Positions 27,697-35,429 of a DNA stretch of 59,930 nucleotides are shown here, in pieces (the first letter of the stretch is position 1; every line of letters starts with the position of its first letter). Below the pieces are notes generated by a model, which made no database searches, was not told where the DNA came from, and was given only the letters and a program-made list of their open reading frames with translations. The stretch lies in the NCBI RefSeq assembly GCF_019331675.1, contig NZ_JAHBBJ010000018.1, forward strand, positions 1 through 59,930, in the 5' to 3' direction. Both the position numbers and the translations under genes were made by a program. Source of the stretch: Bifidobacterium miconisargentati. GTDB taxonomy: Bacteria > Actinomycetota > Actinomycetes > Actinomycetales > Bifidobacteriaceae.

Positions 27697-27743
27697 TCGT
27701 TTGTCATTAAATATTTAACGACAAACGATAAAAATGCTATAAT
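27697..27743 (+). promoter_or_regulatory. Promoter with overlapping 32-bp palindrome for the DUF2975/XRE operon
   Basis: TCGTTTGTC at 27697-27705 and GACAAACGA at 27720-27728 are perfect arms around TTAAATATTTAA, giving a near-perfect 32-bp palindrome. It overlaps a -35-like TTAACG (27715-27720), which lies 17 bases before a consensus TATAAT at 27738-27743. A repressor bound here would block the promoter; the HTH protein of the operon is the obvious candidate. Confidence 0.7.
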
Positions 27744-27802
27744 GGAACCACCTTGGCCCTCATCCTGAAAGGATGCCGGGCAATATCGAATGGAGGTCCA
27801 TC

Positions 27803-28450
27803 ATGGCAACGACAACCAGCCGCTCCGTTTCCAAGCAAGCCGAACTGCTGGGTCGTGCGGGCACCGCGGCCCTTGTCATCGCGCGCATCGGCACGGTGCT
27901 CCTGTGGATCGCCGCGGCGACCACCGCCGTTGTGTTGGTGGCCTTCATCGTGGCGTCCGGGGCGCTGACTTCCGGCTACAACCGGCTGGATCTCAACGTC
28001 GGCGGCGTGTTCAGCATCAGCCTCACCGGCCAGGTGCTGGACTATTCGATCTTCCTGCAGCAGTACGACGATGCCCCGATCAACGCGGTGGCCGTCATCG
28101 CCACCGGGCTCGCCCGTATGGCCGTTTATGTCCTGCTGGCCTTGGCGTTCGGCCAGATTGCGGCGCTATGCGACGAACTCAAGACCTGGGTGGAACACGC
28201 CGATCCGGCCAATCCCTCGCCGTTCCGCGCCGTGATTTCCGAGCGGCTCTCCCGCATGGGCTGGTATCTCATCGCCGCGCCCGCAGTCGCATTCGTCAAC
28301 TACATCGTCTGCGCGGTCGCCGGTGCTTCCGGCAGCGCCAGCCTGTGGATGAGCGGTCTGCTGGTGATGATCGGCATCATGCTGTTGCTGCTCTCCCGTA
28401 TCTTCGACTACGGCATGTCGCTGGAGCGGGAAGTGGACGGCCTGCTGTGA
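27803..28450 (+). CDS. DUF2975 family membrane protein
   Basis: 215 residues with four predicted membrane helices (about 25-50, 95-120, 150-175 and 185-205), fitting DUF2975, a family of unknown function. Such proteins are typically encoded directly before a small YozG-like HTH regulator, as here, where the stop overlaps the next start (GTGA). GGAGGT nine bases before the ATG at 27803 fixes the start. The pair may sense a membrane or envelope signal, but that is only inferred from membrane protein plus regulator. Confidence 0.8.
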   Translation: MATTTSRSVSKQAELLGRAGTAALVIARIGTVLLWIAAATTAVVLVAFIVASGALTSGYNRLDLNVGGVFSISLTGQVLDYSIFLQQYDDAPINAVAVIATGLARMAVYVLLALAFGQIAALCDELKTWVEHADPANPSPFRAVISERLSRMGWYLIAAPAVAFVNYIVCAVAGASGSASLWMSGLLVMIGIMLLLLSRIFDYGMSLEREVDGLL

Positions 28451-28716
28451 GCGAGATGAGCAGAGCGCGCGGCGTCGACGGGTCGGACGAGCCGGAAGGC
28501 GAGGGTGGCGGCCGCATCGTCCTGCGACTCGACCGCATCATGGTCGAGCGTGGACGGTCCCTGAACTGGCTGGCCGACCGGGTGGGCATCACCAATGTCA
28601 ACCTGTCGAAGATCAAGAACAACCGCGTCTCCGCCATTCGCTTCTCCACCCTCGCCGCCATCTGCGAGGCCCTCGACTGCCAGCCCGGCGACATCCTCGA
28701 ATACGTCAGGGATTGA
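28447..28716 (+). CDS. Small XRE/Cro-type HTH regulator (YozG-like)
   Basis: 89 residues. After a variable acidic N-terminus the HTH begins near residue 24 ([16 protein letters not shown]) and ends LEYVRD, the usual form of HTH_26/YozG proteins. It starts at a GTG whose last two bases begin the stop of the DUF2975 gene, so the two are translationally coupled; an ATG at 28456 is an alternative. It probably binds the palindrome at 27697-27728 and controls its own operon. Confidence 0.82.
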   Translation: MSEMSRARGVDGSDEPEGEGGGRIVLRLDRIMVERGRSLNWLADRVGITNVNLSKIKNNRVSAIRFSTLAAICEALDCQPGDILEYVRD

Positions 28717-28867
28717 GCCGGGCTTTCCCTCGGTTCCCTTGCCGATGCCGCCGTCCAAGCCAGCCGGGGACGGCTCTGCGTGATGTCGTGCCGATGTCGG
28801 TATCGGCGTTGCCGCAAATTGGTTGGGTCAAGAAACACCGGATTGGCCCCATCCAAATTGGACTGGT

Positions 28868-28898
28868 TTGGTTGTGCCACATGTGCGTGTCTGATAAT
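28868..28898 (+). promoter_or_regulatory. Likely pdxS promoter with upstream TTGG repeats
   Basis: GATAAT at 28893-28898 is a good -10; TTGTGC or TTGGTT around 28868-28877 could serve as -35. Upstream, CAAATTGG occurs at 28815-28822 and 28854-28861, with further TTGG copies between. These are candidate activator sites but do not match the array before pdxR. Confidence 0.45.
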
Positions 28899-28943
28899 GG
28901 GCGGGACGATAACCGCAATACATCGCACATAAGGGGACAAATA

Positions 28944-29819
28944 ATGACGCAGAATCGTGCGGAACTCAACCGTAACCTGGCCCAGATGCTCAAGGGTGGC
29001 GTGATCATGGACGTGACCACGCCCGAGCAGGCGAAGATCGCCCAGGACGCCGGCGCATGCGCCGTGATGGCCCTGGAGCGCATCCCCGCCGACATCCGCG
29101 CGGCCGGCGGCGTCTCCCGCATGTCCGACCCGGCTATGATCAAGGGCATTCAGGAGGCCGTCTCCATCCCGGTCATGGCCAAGGTGCGCATCGGCCACAT
29201 CGCCGAGGCCCGCATCCTGCAGGCCATCGACATCGACTACATCGACGAATCCGAGGTGCTGTCCCCGGCCGACGACGTCTACCACATCGACAAGAACCAG
29301 TTCGACGTGCCGTTCGTATGCGGTGCGAAGAACCTGGGCGAGGCCCTGCGCCGCATCGCCGAGGGTGCGGCCATGATCCGCACCAAGGGCGAGCCCGGCA
29401 CTGGCGACGTGATCCAGGCCGTGCGTCACATGCGCACGATGAACAAGCAGATCCACGAGCTCGTCTCCCTGCGCGACGACGAGGTCTACGAGGCTGCCAA
29501 GCAGCTCGCCGTGCCGTACGACCTGGCCAAGTACGTGCACGACAACGGCCGTCTTCCGGTCGTCAACTTTGCCGCCGGCGGTGTGGCCACCCCGGCCGAC
29601 GCCGCCCTGATGATGGAGCTCGGCGCCGAAGGCGTGTTCGTGGGCTCCGGCATCTTCAAGTCCGGCGACCCGGCCAAGCGCGCCGCCGCCATCGTCAAGG
29701 CCACCGCCAACTGGCAGGACGCGGACCTACTCGCCAAGCTTTCCGAGAACCTGGGCGAGGCCATGGTCGGCATCAACGAGGACGAGATCAAGACCATCAT
29801 GGCCGCCCGCGGTGAGTGA
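28944..29819 (+). CDS. pdxS: Pyridoxal 5'-phosphate synthase subunit PdxS
   Basis: Builds PLP from ribose 5-phosphate, glyceraldehyde 3-phosphate and ammonia in the DXP-independent vitamin B6 pathway, using ammonia released by PdxT. The 291-residue (beta/alpha)8 protein shows [16 protein letters not shown], the catalytic lysine region VMAKVRIGH and the phosphate-binding [21 protein letters not shown] precedes the ATG at 28944. pdxT follows 175 bases on, unusually far, because a repeat with a nested insert separates them. Confidence 0.96.
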   Translation: MTQNRAELNRNLAQMLKGGVIMDVTTPEQAKIAQDAGACAVMALERIPADIRAAGGVSRMSDPAMIKGIQEAVSIPVMAKVRIGHIAEARILQAIDIDYIDESEVLSPADDVYHIDKNQFDVPFVCGAKNLGEALRRIAEGAAMIRTKGEPGTGDVIQAVRHMRTMNKQIHELVSLRDDEVYEAAKQLAVPYDLAKYVHDNGRLPVVNFAAGGVATPADAALMMELGAEGVFVGSGIFKSGDPAKRAAAIVKATANWQDADLLAKLSENLGEAMVGINEDEIKTIMAARGE

Positions 29820-29829
29820 CACTCCATTC

Positions 29830-29974
29830 GGCTCTCCTCTCTAGGACATTGCCGTGAAGCAAACAGCAGAGCTGTTTGTAGGCAATGTGCGAGACGACAG
29901 TCGAGCCAGCAGAACGCGAACGAAGTTCGTCCCTAATTGCAGGACGAGCTGTCAGCTTCGCTGACTGAGGGGAG
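29830..29974 (+). repeat. Palindromic repeat with nested structured insert, copy 10
   Basis: Same architecture as 146-296: GGCTCTCCTCT, the structured insert, then GACTGAGGGG. Here stem 1 reads ACATTGCC/GGCAATGT and stem 2 CAAACAGC/GCTGTTTG; both differ from copy 1 by paired changes. It lies between the co-functional pdxS and pdxT genes, so it is probably transcribed. Confidence 0.75.
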
Positions 29975-29994
29975 GCCTCGCAAAAGAGGTAACA

Positions 29995-30636
29995 ATGGTT
30001 GTAGCTGTTGAATACATATCCAAGGAAGAATCCGACGACGCCGAAACCGCGAAGCACGGCGTGACCGGCATCCTGGCCGTCCAGGGCGCGTTCGCCGAAC
30101 ACGCGGCCGTGCTGGACAAACTGGGCGCGCCGTGGAAGCTGCTGCGCGCCGCCGAGGACTTCGATGATTCCATCGACCGCGTGATCCTGCCCGGCGGCGA
30201 GTCCACCACGCAGGGCAAGCTGCTGCACTCCACCGGCCTGTTCGAGAAGATCGACGCGCACATCAAGGCCGGCAAGCCCGTGTTCGGCACCTGCGCCGGC
30301 ATGATCCTGCTCGCCAGGAAGCTCGACAACGACCCAAACGTGTACTTCGGCGCGATCGACGCCGTGGTGCGCCGCAACGCCTACGGCCGCCAGCTCGGCA
30401 GCTTCGCCGCCACCGCCGACTTCGGCAAGCCCGAGGACGGTAAGGCGTACATCGCCGGTTTCCCGCTGGTCTTCATCCGTGGCCCGTACGTGGTCTCCGT
30501 GGGGCCGGATGCCACCGTGGAGACCGAGGTGGACGGCCATCCGGTGGCCCTGCGGCAGGGCAACATCCTCGCCACCGCGTTCCACCCCGAACTCACGGAC
30601 GACACCCGCATCCACGAGCTGTTCCTCTCGCTGTAG
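29995..30636 (+). CDS. pdxT: Pyridoxal 5'-phosphate synthase glutaminase subunit PdxT
   Basis: Hydrolyses glutamine and channels ammonia to PdxS. Class-I glutaminase of 213 residues with GGESTTQG, the nucleophile Cys100 in FGTCAGM, and the His-Glu of the triad in FHPELTDD. The N-terminus carries about 20 extra residues before the usual start GVTGILAVQG; AAGAGGT before the ATG at 29995 supports this longer form. Length and motifs are otherwise normal. Confidence 0.95.
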   Translation: MVVAVEYISKEESDDAETAKHGVTGILAVQGAFAEHAAVLDKLGAPWKLLRAAEDFDDSIDRVILPGGESTTQGKLLHSTGLFEKIDAHIKAGKPVFGTCAGMILLARKLDNDPNVYFGAIDAVVRRNAYGRQLGSFAATADFGKPEDGKAYIAGFPLVFIRGPYVVSVGPDATVETEVDGHPVALRQGNILATAFHPELTDDTRIHELFLSL

Positions 30637-30642
30637 GGGACC

Positions 30643-30763
30643 CATGATGTAGGCAAAATCTCATGGTGCAGGGATCCTCACATGATGTAGGGATGCAAAA
30701 CGGCGGAATTCCGCCATTCCCCTAAAACGGCTCCCTACATCATGGGAATTTCCCTACACCATG
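30643..30763. promoter_or_regulatory. Phased operator array upstream of pdxR
   Basis: Five copies of a 13-14 base motif, consensus CATGATGTAGGGA. Three are forward at 30643, 30662 and 30681, exactly 19 bases apart. Two are inverted at 30732 and 30751, again 19 apart. A 14-bp palindrome (GGCGGAATTCCGCC, 30702-30715) sits between the arms. The array lies between pdxT and pdxR. MocR-type regulators are known to bind repeated sites, so PdxR is the natural ligand. Confidence 0.8.
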
Positions 30764-30907
30764 AGACATCCGACGTGCCACGGAGCGGCACAAGCCCGCT
30801 GTCGCCGGCCGCGTGGCGTCGGCGGCAACGACATGCACGCGGTCCAGCCGCATATCATGGTCCACAGGGTACGGCGGCGACCTATGGCATAACGAAAGGC
30901 GGCGGAC

Positions 30908-32611
30908 ATGCGACTGGAACTCAATCGGCACAGCAGCATGCCGATGTACCGGCAACTGGCCGCCGAACTGCGCGAACAGATCATCTCCGGCACGCTCGCC
31001 GAAGGCTATCGCCTGCCGCCCGAACGCGAGCTCGCCGCGCGTCTCGAAGTCAACCGCACCACCATATTGCAGGCCTATCAGCAGTTGAAGGACGAAGGCC
31101 TGATCGCATCCAAGGTCGGCAAAGGCACTTTCGTACTGCCGCGCGGCGAGACGCAGATTCCATCGGATTCACGCCCATTGCTGCAGGCATCGGAAACGGT
31201 AGCATCGCAATCGGCGTCTCAATCATCATCATCACCGTCACGTCCGGATGCATCACGACAATCCTCGTCGTCCCCCGTGCGACTGGCACGGCACGAGATT
31301 CCGGAAACCACCGAACCGACCGTGGCTCGCCCGCCGTGGTCGGTGCTCTTCTCCGACTATTCCAACCGATTCACCTATCACGACATCGCCTCCGCCGAAC
31401 GTGCGCAACGCGGCGACACGGTGATTGACTTCGCCACCGGATCGCCCAACCCGGCCGACATCCCGGACGACCTCCTGCGCGCGGTGAGCATCGAGGCGTT
31501 CGCCTCGCACGAATTCGACGGCCAACCCGAATCGCCTATAGAAGGCTTCACGGAGCTGCGCGCCCTGCTTGCCGAACACATGCGCGACCGTGGCGTCCAA
31601 TGCGACGTGCGCAACGTGATGGTGCTCTCCGGTTCCGAACAGGGCATCGACCTGTGCGTGCGCGCGTTCGTCAACCCCGGCGACTGCGTGCTGGTCGAAC
31701 AATCCACGTTCTTCCCCGCGCTGCAGGCCTTCCGCTCCGCCGACGCGCGCATCATCGGCGTGCCCGTGGACGAGCACGGCATGCGCACCGACCTGCTGGA
31801 CGGCTACTGCGCACGATTCCACCCCAAGCTCATCTACACCATCCCGACCTTCCAGAACCCCACCGGCACCACGTTGCCGCCGGAACGCCGACGTGCACTT
31901 ATTGACGTGGCCCGCCGCTACCAGTGCCTCATCATCGAAGACGACGCCTACGGCGAACTGTGGTATGGGGGAACGGCAGTTGCAGGCGATTCCCGAGCCG
32001 CCGATGACGTTGCCGGAAACGGAATCGTCGCGCGTGACGCTATCGGTCAGCTTGCTGCTACGGAAAAGGAGCGTCGTCCAATACCGCTCAAAGGCATGGA
32101 GAACGCCGGATACGTGATGTACCTGTCCACGTTCTCGAAAACCGTGACTTCGGGCCTGCGGACCGGATGGATCGTGGCCGATCCGCATGTGATCTCGCGG
32201 CTGGCAGGACTCAGGCGCATGGTGGACCAGCATACGAGCACGTCCTCGCAACGCATCTGCCTGGAACTGCTGAAGGAAGGACGTATCGCCGAACACGTCC
32301 GCACGCTGACCGCCGCATACGGAAAACGGCGGAACGCCGCGGTCGAGGCATTGGAACGATTCGCTTCGGCCGGTACGCACTGGACCGTGCCGGAAGGCGG
32401 ATATTACCTGTGGGTTGCATTGCCTGAAGGTGTGCGCTCGCTGGACGTGCTGGACGCCTGCCGAGCACAGGGCGTTACGTTCATGCCGGGCAGCGTCTTC
32501 GATGTTGATGAAATGGACGATTCCCATATCCGTCTCAACTTCGTGCGCCCGGCCGCTGTGGACATCGAGCGCGGCATCCGCATCATCGGCGAGACGGTGA
32601 CGAGGTTCTGA
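30908..32611 (+). CDS. pdxR: MocR-family (GntR-aminotransferase) regulator, probable PdxR
   Basis: Predicted PLP-sensing regulator of pyridoxine genes. 567 residues: a GntR winged helix at 1-75 (PPERELAARLEVNRTTI), a serine-rich linker at about 95-135, and a fold-type I aminotransferase-like domain to the end. Lys411 in TFSKTVTSG is the expected PLP lysine, with DDAYGELWY before it. MocR proteins average nearer 480 residues; this one has the long linker plus an insert of about 40 residues between the DDAYGELWY and TFSKT motifs. AAAGGCGG supports the start. Position after pdxST and beside the array argues for vitamin B6 control. Confidence 0.85.
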   Translation: MRLELNRHSSMPMYRQLAAELREQIISGTLAEGYRLPPERELAARLEVNRTTILQAYQQLKDEGLIASKVGKGTFVLPRGETQIPSDSRPLLQASETVASQSASQSSSSPSRPDASRQSSSSPVRLARHEIPETTEPTVARPPWSVLFSDYSNRFTYHDIASAERAQRGDTVIDFATGSPNPADIPDDLLRAVSIEAFASHEFDGQPESPIEGFTELRALLAEHMRDRGVQCDVRNVMVLSGSEQGIDLCVRAFVNPGDCVLVEQSTFFPALQAFRSADARIIGVPVDEHGMRTDLLDGYCARFHPKLIYTIPTFQNPTGTTLPPERRRALIDVARRYQCLIIEDDAYGELWYGGTAVAGDSRAADDVAGNGIVARDAIGQLAATEKERRPIPLKGMENAGYVMYLSTFSKTVTSGLRTGWIVADPHVISRLAGLRRMVDQHTSTSSQRICLELLKEGRIAEHVRTLTAAYGKRRNAAVEALERFASAGTHWTVPEGGYYLWVALPEGVRSLDVLDACRAQGVTFMPGSVFDVDEMDDSHIRLNFVRPAAVDIERGIRIIGETVTRF

Positions 32612-32629
32612 ACGCAAAAGACTCTGTCA

Positions 32630-32726
32630 CACCAAGATCTTGGCTCCCCTTGTCAGGGGAGCTGGCGGCATGGCCGACTGAGGGGTAGTTCTTTCGGATT
32701 CATGTCAATCTTGGTTTAACGGGTTC
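32630..32726 (+). mobile_element. MITE-like composite repeat, copy 11
   Basis: ACTCTGTCACACCAAGATCTTG at the left is a worn terminus; the core is intact apart from GGCATGGCC; the right terminus reads CAATCTTGGTTTAAC. No clear target duplication is left. Confidence 0.65.
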
Positions 32727-32727
32727 A

Positions 32728-32780
32728 CTGAAAAGCCCTCTGCTCATGCATTGCGGATGATGCGTGAGCAGAGGGCTTAA
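32728..32780 (-). terminator. Terminator of the phosphonate operon
   Basis: AAGCCCTCTGCTCA at 32733-32746 and TGAGCAGAGGGCTT at 32765-32778 are perfect 14-base arms with an 18-base loop. On the minus strand a TTTT run follows, so it ends transcription after phnX. Confidence 0.8.
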
Positions 32781-32811
32781 GCAGGTGAATCCGAAACGGC
32801 GTGAAACCGGC

Positions 32812-33594
32812 TCAGACAATCTGAGCGAGGAGCGTCGGCAGTTCGGCCATCGTGTCGATGACGGCGTCGGCACCGGCGTTCACGAACGCCTCGCGGGCGG
32901 CGGCGCGGGCCTGAGCCTTGCCGGCCTCGGACAGCGCTTCGAACTCGTCTTGGCTCAGCGCCATCTGCGAGCTGCCCTCGGTCACGCCGATGGTGAATAC
33001 GCCGGCGTTCTTGCCTTCGCGGATGTCGGAAAGGGTGTCGCCCACCTTGGCGGCGCGGCGCACATCGGTCACACCCAGCTTCTCGAGATTGCGGAAGACC
33101 ATGTACGGGTAGGGGCGACCGAAGCCGTTCGTGCCGTCCGGGCTAATCCAGAAGTCGGGGGAGTAGCCGTTCTCGGCGGCCTTCGGCACCACGATCTCCA
33201 TCATCTTATCCGTGTAGCCGGTGGTGGAGCCGATTTTGATGCCCGCATCGCGCAGAGCGGCCACGGCCTCGACCACACCCGGCTTCGGATCGGCGAAGCC
33301 GTCGAGGATGGAGAGCAGTTTGGGCTCGAAGTGGCTGTAGACCGCATCCACGTCAGCGTCGGTGGGGGCGGCGCCGTGGGCGTCCTCCCAGGCGCGGGCG
33401 ATGCGGTTCATGTGCAACATGGTGTTGATGTGGTCGTGCTTGAGCATGCCCATCGGCTTGCGGGTCTCGTCCATGGTGGGCGTGACGCCGAATTCCTTGA
33501 ACGCCTCCTGGAAGGCGCGCACCGGCGCGAAGCAGCCGTAATCCACGGTGGTGCCGGCCCAATCGAAAATAACAGCTTCAAAACGGTTGGTCAT
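32812..33594 (-). CDS. phnX: Phosphonoacetaldehyde hydrolase
   Basis: Cleaves the C-P bond of phosphonoacetaldehyde to acetaldehyde and phosphate, the last step of 2-aminoethylphosphonate use. The 260-residue HAD-superfamily protein has FDWAGTTVDYG, where the first Asp is the nucleophile and the Ala-Gly follow the PhnX pattern, and a cap region with GMLKHDHI bearing the Schiff-base lysine typical of this enzyme. KVGDTLSDIREG is HAD motif III/IV. AAAAAGGAAAT precedes the ATG. It is the last gene of the module and is preceded by phnW. Confidence 0.92.
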   Translation of the reverse strand: MTNRFEAVIFDWAGTTVDYGCFAPVRAFQEAFKEFGVTPTMDETRKPMGMLKHDHINTMLHMNRIARAWEDAHGAAPTDADVDAVYSHFEPKLLSILDGFADPKPGVVEAVAALRDAGIKIGSTTGYTDKMMEIVVPKAAENGYSPDFWISPDGTNGFGRPYPYMVFRNLEKLGVTDVRRAAKVGDTLSDIREGKNAGVFTIGVTEGSSQMALSQDEFEALSEAGKAQARAAAREAFVNAGADAVIDTMAELPTLLAQIV

Positions 33595-33634
33595 TGTATT
33601 TCCTTTTTGGTCATCGAATGAATGTCATGCGGAA

Positions 33635-33767
33635 GGCTTGGCGGTGCGGTGTGCGTCGCCCGACTGTAATAAGCAGCGCAGGCGTGTGCTAAGCTCTGCG
33701 AGCACACGCCGGAGCGAGGCCAAACGGCCTTGAGTGTGTCGGGAGACGCACACCGCACCGCCAAGCC
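33635..33767. repeat. Multi-hairpin element A between phnW and phnX
   Basis: Perfect 23-base outer arms at 33635-33657 and 33745-33767 enclose nested stems: CCCGAC/GTCGGG (33659 and 33738), GGCGTGTGCT/AGCACACGCC (33681 and 33701) and AGGCC/GGCCT (33717 and 33726). The inner segment GGCCAAACGGCCTTGAG recurs in element B at 35209-35297, although the outer arms of A and B differ in sequence. Confidence 0.8.
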
Positions 33768-33775
33768 GTCAGGAT

Positions 33776-34984
33776 TCAGGCAACGAGCTTGACTCCGGCG
33801 GGGGCGGCGGCCTTGATTGGGGCGCCCGCCTCGTCCATCGCGGCGATGGCCTCCGGCACGGAATCGGAACCGGTGGCGGCCTTCAGCAGGCCGCGCTCGC
33901 CCATGTACAGGGCCAGCAGCTCGGTCACCTTCTCGATGTCGTCGGTGTAGATCTCGCCGATGTTGCCCAGGCGGAACGTGTCCTCGTTGGTGAGCTTGCC
34001 CGGGTAGATGGCGTAGCCGCGCTCCTTGATGAACTCGTACATGTCGTGGAAGTCGAACGCGGTGCCCTCCGGGTAGAGGAACGTGGTGATGATCGGGCCC
34101 TGGTGATTCTTGAGGAACACGCGGAAGCCGAGCGCCTTCATGCGGGCGATGAGCAGGTGGTTGTTCAGGGCGTAACGGGCGGAACGGGCCGGGATGCCGC
34201 CCTCGGCGAACATCTCGTCCAGCGCCTTGGAGAAGGCGAGCACCACGTGGGTGGGGGAGGTGTAGCGCCACTTGCCGTTGGCCTTCTCGAGGGTGTTCCA
34301 CTGGTCCCACAGGTCCAGGGAGAGGGAACGGGCCTTGCCCTTGGAGGCCTCGAGCTTGGCCTTGTTGCAGATGATGAAGCTGAAGCCGGGCACGCCCTGG
34401 ATGCACTTGTTGGCGGAGGAGACCAGGAAGTCGATGCCCCAGTCGGCCACCGGGATGTCCACGCCGCCGAAGGAGCTCATGGCGTCCACCATGAAGGTGC
34501 AGCCGTGCGCCTTGGCCACGGCCGCCACGGCCTGGATGTCGTTGAGCAGGCCGGAAGTGGTCTCGGAGTGAATCATCGAGACGTGGGTGATGGACGGGTC
34601 GGCCGTGAGGTATTCCTCAACCTTGGCGGCGTCCGGGATGCGATCGTACGGCTCGGCGTACTGCGTGTAGGCGATGCCGGCGTGGTCGCAGATCTTGGCC
34701 TGACGGTCGCCGTAGGCGCCGTTGGTGCACAGCAGCACCTTCTCGTCCTTACCGATCACAGAGGTCAGCACGCTTTCCACGCCGAAGGTGCCGGAGCCCT
34801 GCATGAGCACGGCGGTGTAGTCGTCGGCGTTCACGTGGGCCAGCTCAAGCAGCTGACGGCGGATCTTCTGGGTGATCTGCTGGTAGTCCTCGTCCCAGGT
34901 GCAGTGGTCGAAGAGCATCTCTTCCTTGACCGTGCGGGTGGTGGTCAGCGGACCGGGGGTCAGCAGCTTGTATTCGTTTGCCAT
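33776..34984 (-). CDS. phnW: 2-aminoethylphosphonate-pyruvate transaminase
   Basis: Transfers the amino group of 2-aminoethylphosphonate to pyruvate, giving phosphonoacetaldehyde for PhnX and alanine. The 402-residue class V PLP aminotransferase starts with the family hallmark LLTPGPLTTTRTVK. GSGTFGVES is the cofactor loop, VDAMSSFGG holds the PLP aspartate, and SSANKCIQGVPG holds the cofactor lysine. PhnW is usually about 365 residues; here the C-terminus is longer and rich in Ala and Glu. AAAGGAAATCCCC precedes the ATG. A hairpin-rich gap of 445 bases separates it from the transporter genes. Confidence 0.93.
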   Translation of the reverse strand: MANEYKLLTPGPLTTTRTVKEEMLFDHCTWDEDYQQITQKIRRQLLELAHVNADDYTAVLMQGSGTFGVESVLTSVIGKDEKVLLCTNGAYGDRQAKICDHAGIAYTQYAEPYDRIPDAAKVEEYLTADPSITHVSMIHSETTSGLLNDIQAVAAVAKAHGCTFMVDAMSSFGGVDIPVADWGIDFLVSSANKCIQGVPGFSFIICNKAKLEASKGKARSLSLDLWDQWNTLEKANGKWRYTSPTHVVLAFSKALDEMFAEGGIPARSARYALNNHLLIARMKALGFRVFLKNHQGPIITTFLYPEGTAFDFHDMYEFIKERGYAIYPGKLTNEDTFRLGNIGEIYTDDIEKVTELLALYMGERGLLKAATGSDSVPEAIAAMDEAGAPIKAAAPAGVKLVA

Positions 34985-35429
34985 GGTGGGGATTTCCTTT
35001 CTTGGGGTTGCTGCGGCTGAGTCTAATCAGTTGCGTAGTGTCTGTAATCTTCTACGTAGTTTGTTGAAGAAAGACGGAGTGTCGTATGTAGTTCTGTATG
35101 TGATGGGGATTGACGTGTTCGGTTGGGGTGTGTGATGCCTGACACGCATCACAACCATCAGCTCGTCATAGAGGCCTTAAGGGTCATCAAGAACTGATGG
35201 AACGGGGAAGTGCGAAGTGGGCATGTGTGTTGTAAGACCGTAGGCTTGGCCGAACGGCCTTGAGCGTGTCGCACAACACACATACCCACTTCACACTGAC
35301 CAAGCGCAATGGGAGAAAACTATTCGCCCTGTGCGGCAATTATGGACTCGCCTACGGCGAGGCTCATCGTTACCTTCGTTCGGCTGTCGCCTCACTCAGG
35401 CCTCGCCGATGAACAGTCCACTGGACTGT
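34985..35429. other. Gap between phnW and the transporter fusion gene
   Basis: Contains element B (35209-35297), a perfect hairpin TGTGATGC/GCATCACA at 35131-35153 and CCATCAG/CTGATGG at 35154 and 35194. These could end or process the transporter message. On the minus strand just before phnW, AACTAC occurs more than once, which may mark a separate phnW promoter, but no clear -10/-35 pair is assigned. Confidence 0.5.
35209..35297. repeat. Multi-hairpin element B
   Basis: Outer arms at 35209-35233 and 35273-35297 match at 23 of 25 positions. The two mismatches become G-U pairs in minus-strand RNA, the strand of the phn genes, which favours an RNA role. The inner part GGCCGAACGGCCTTGAG is shared with element A. 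Confidence 0.75.
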
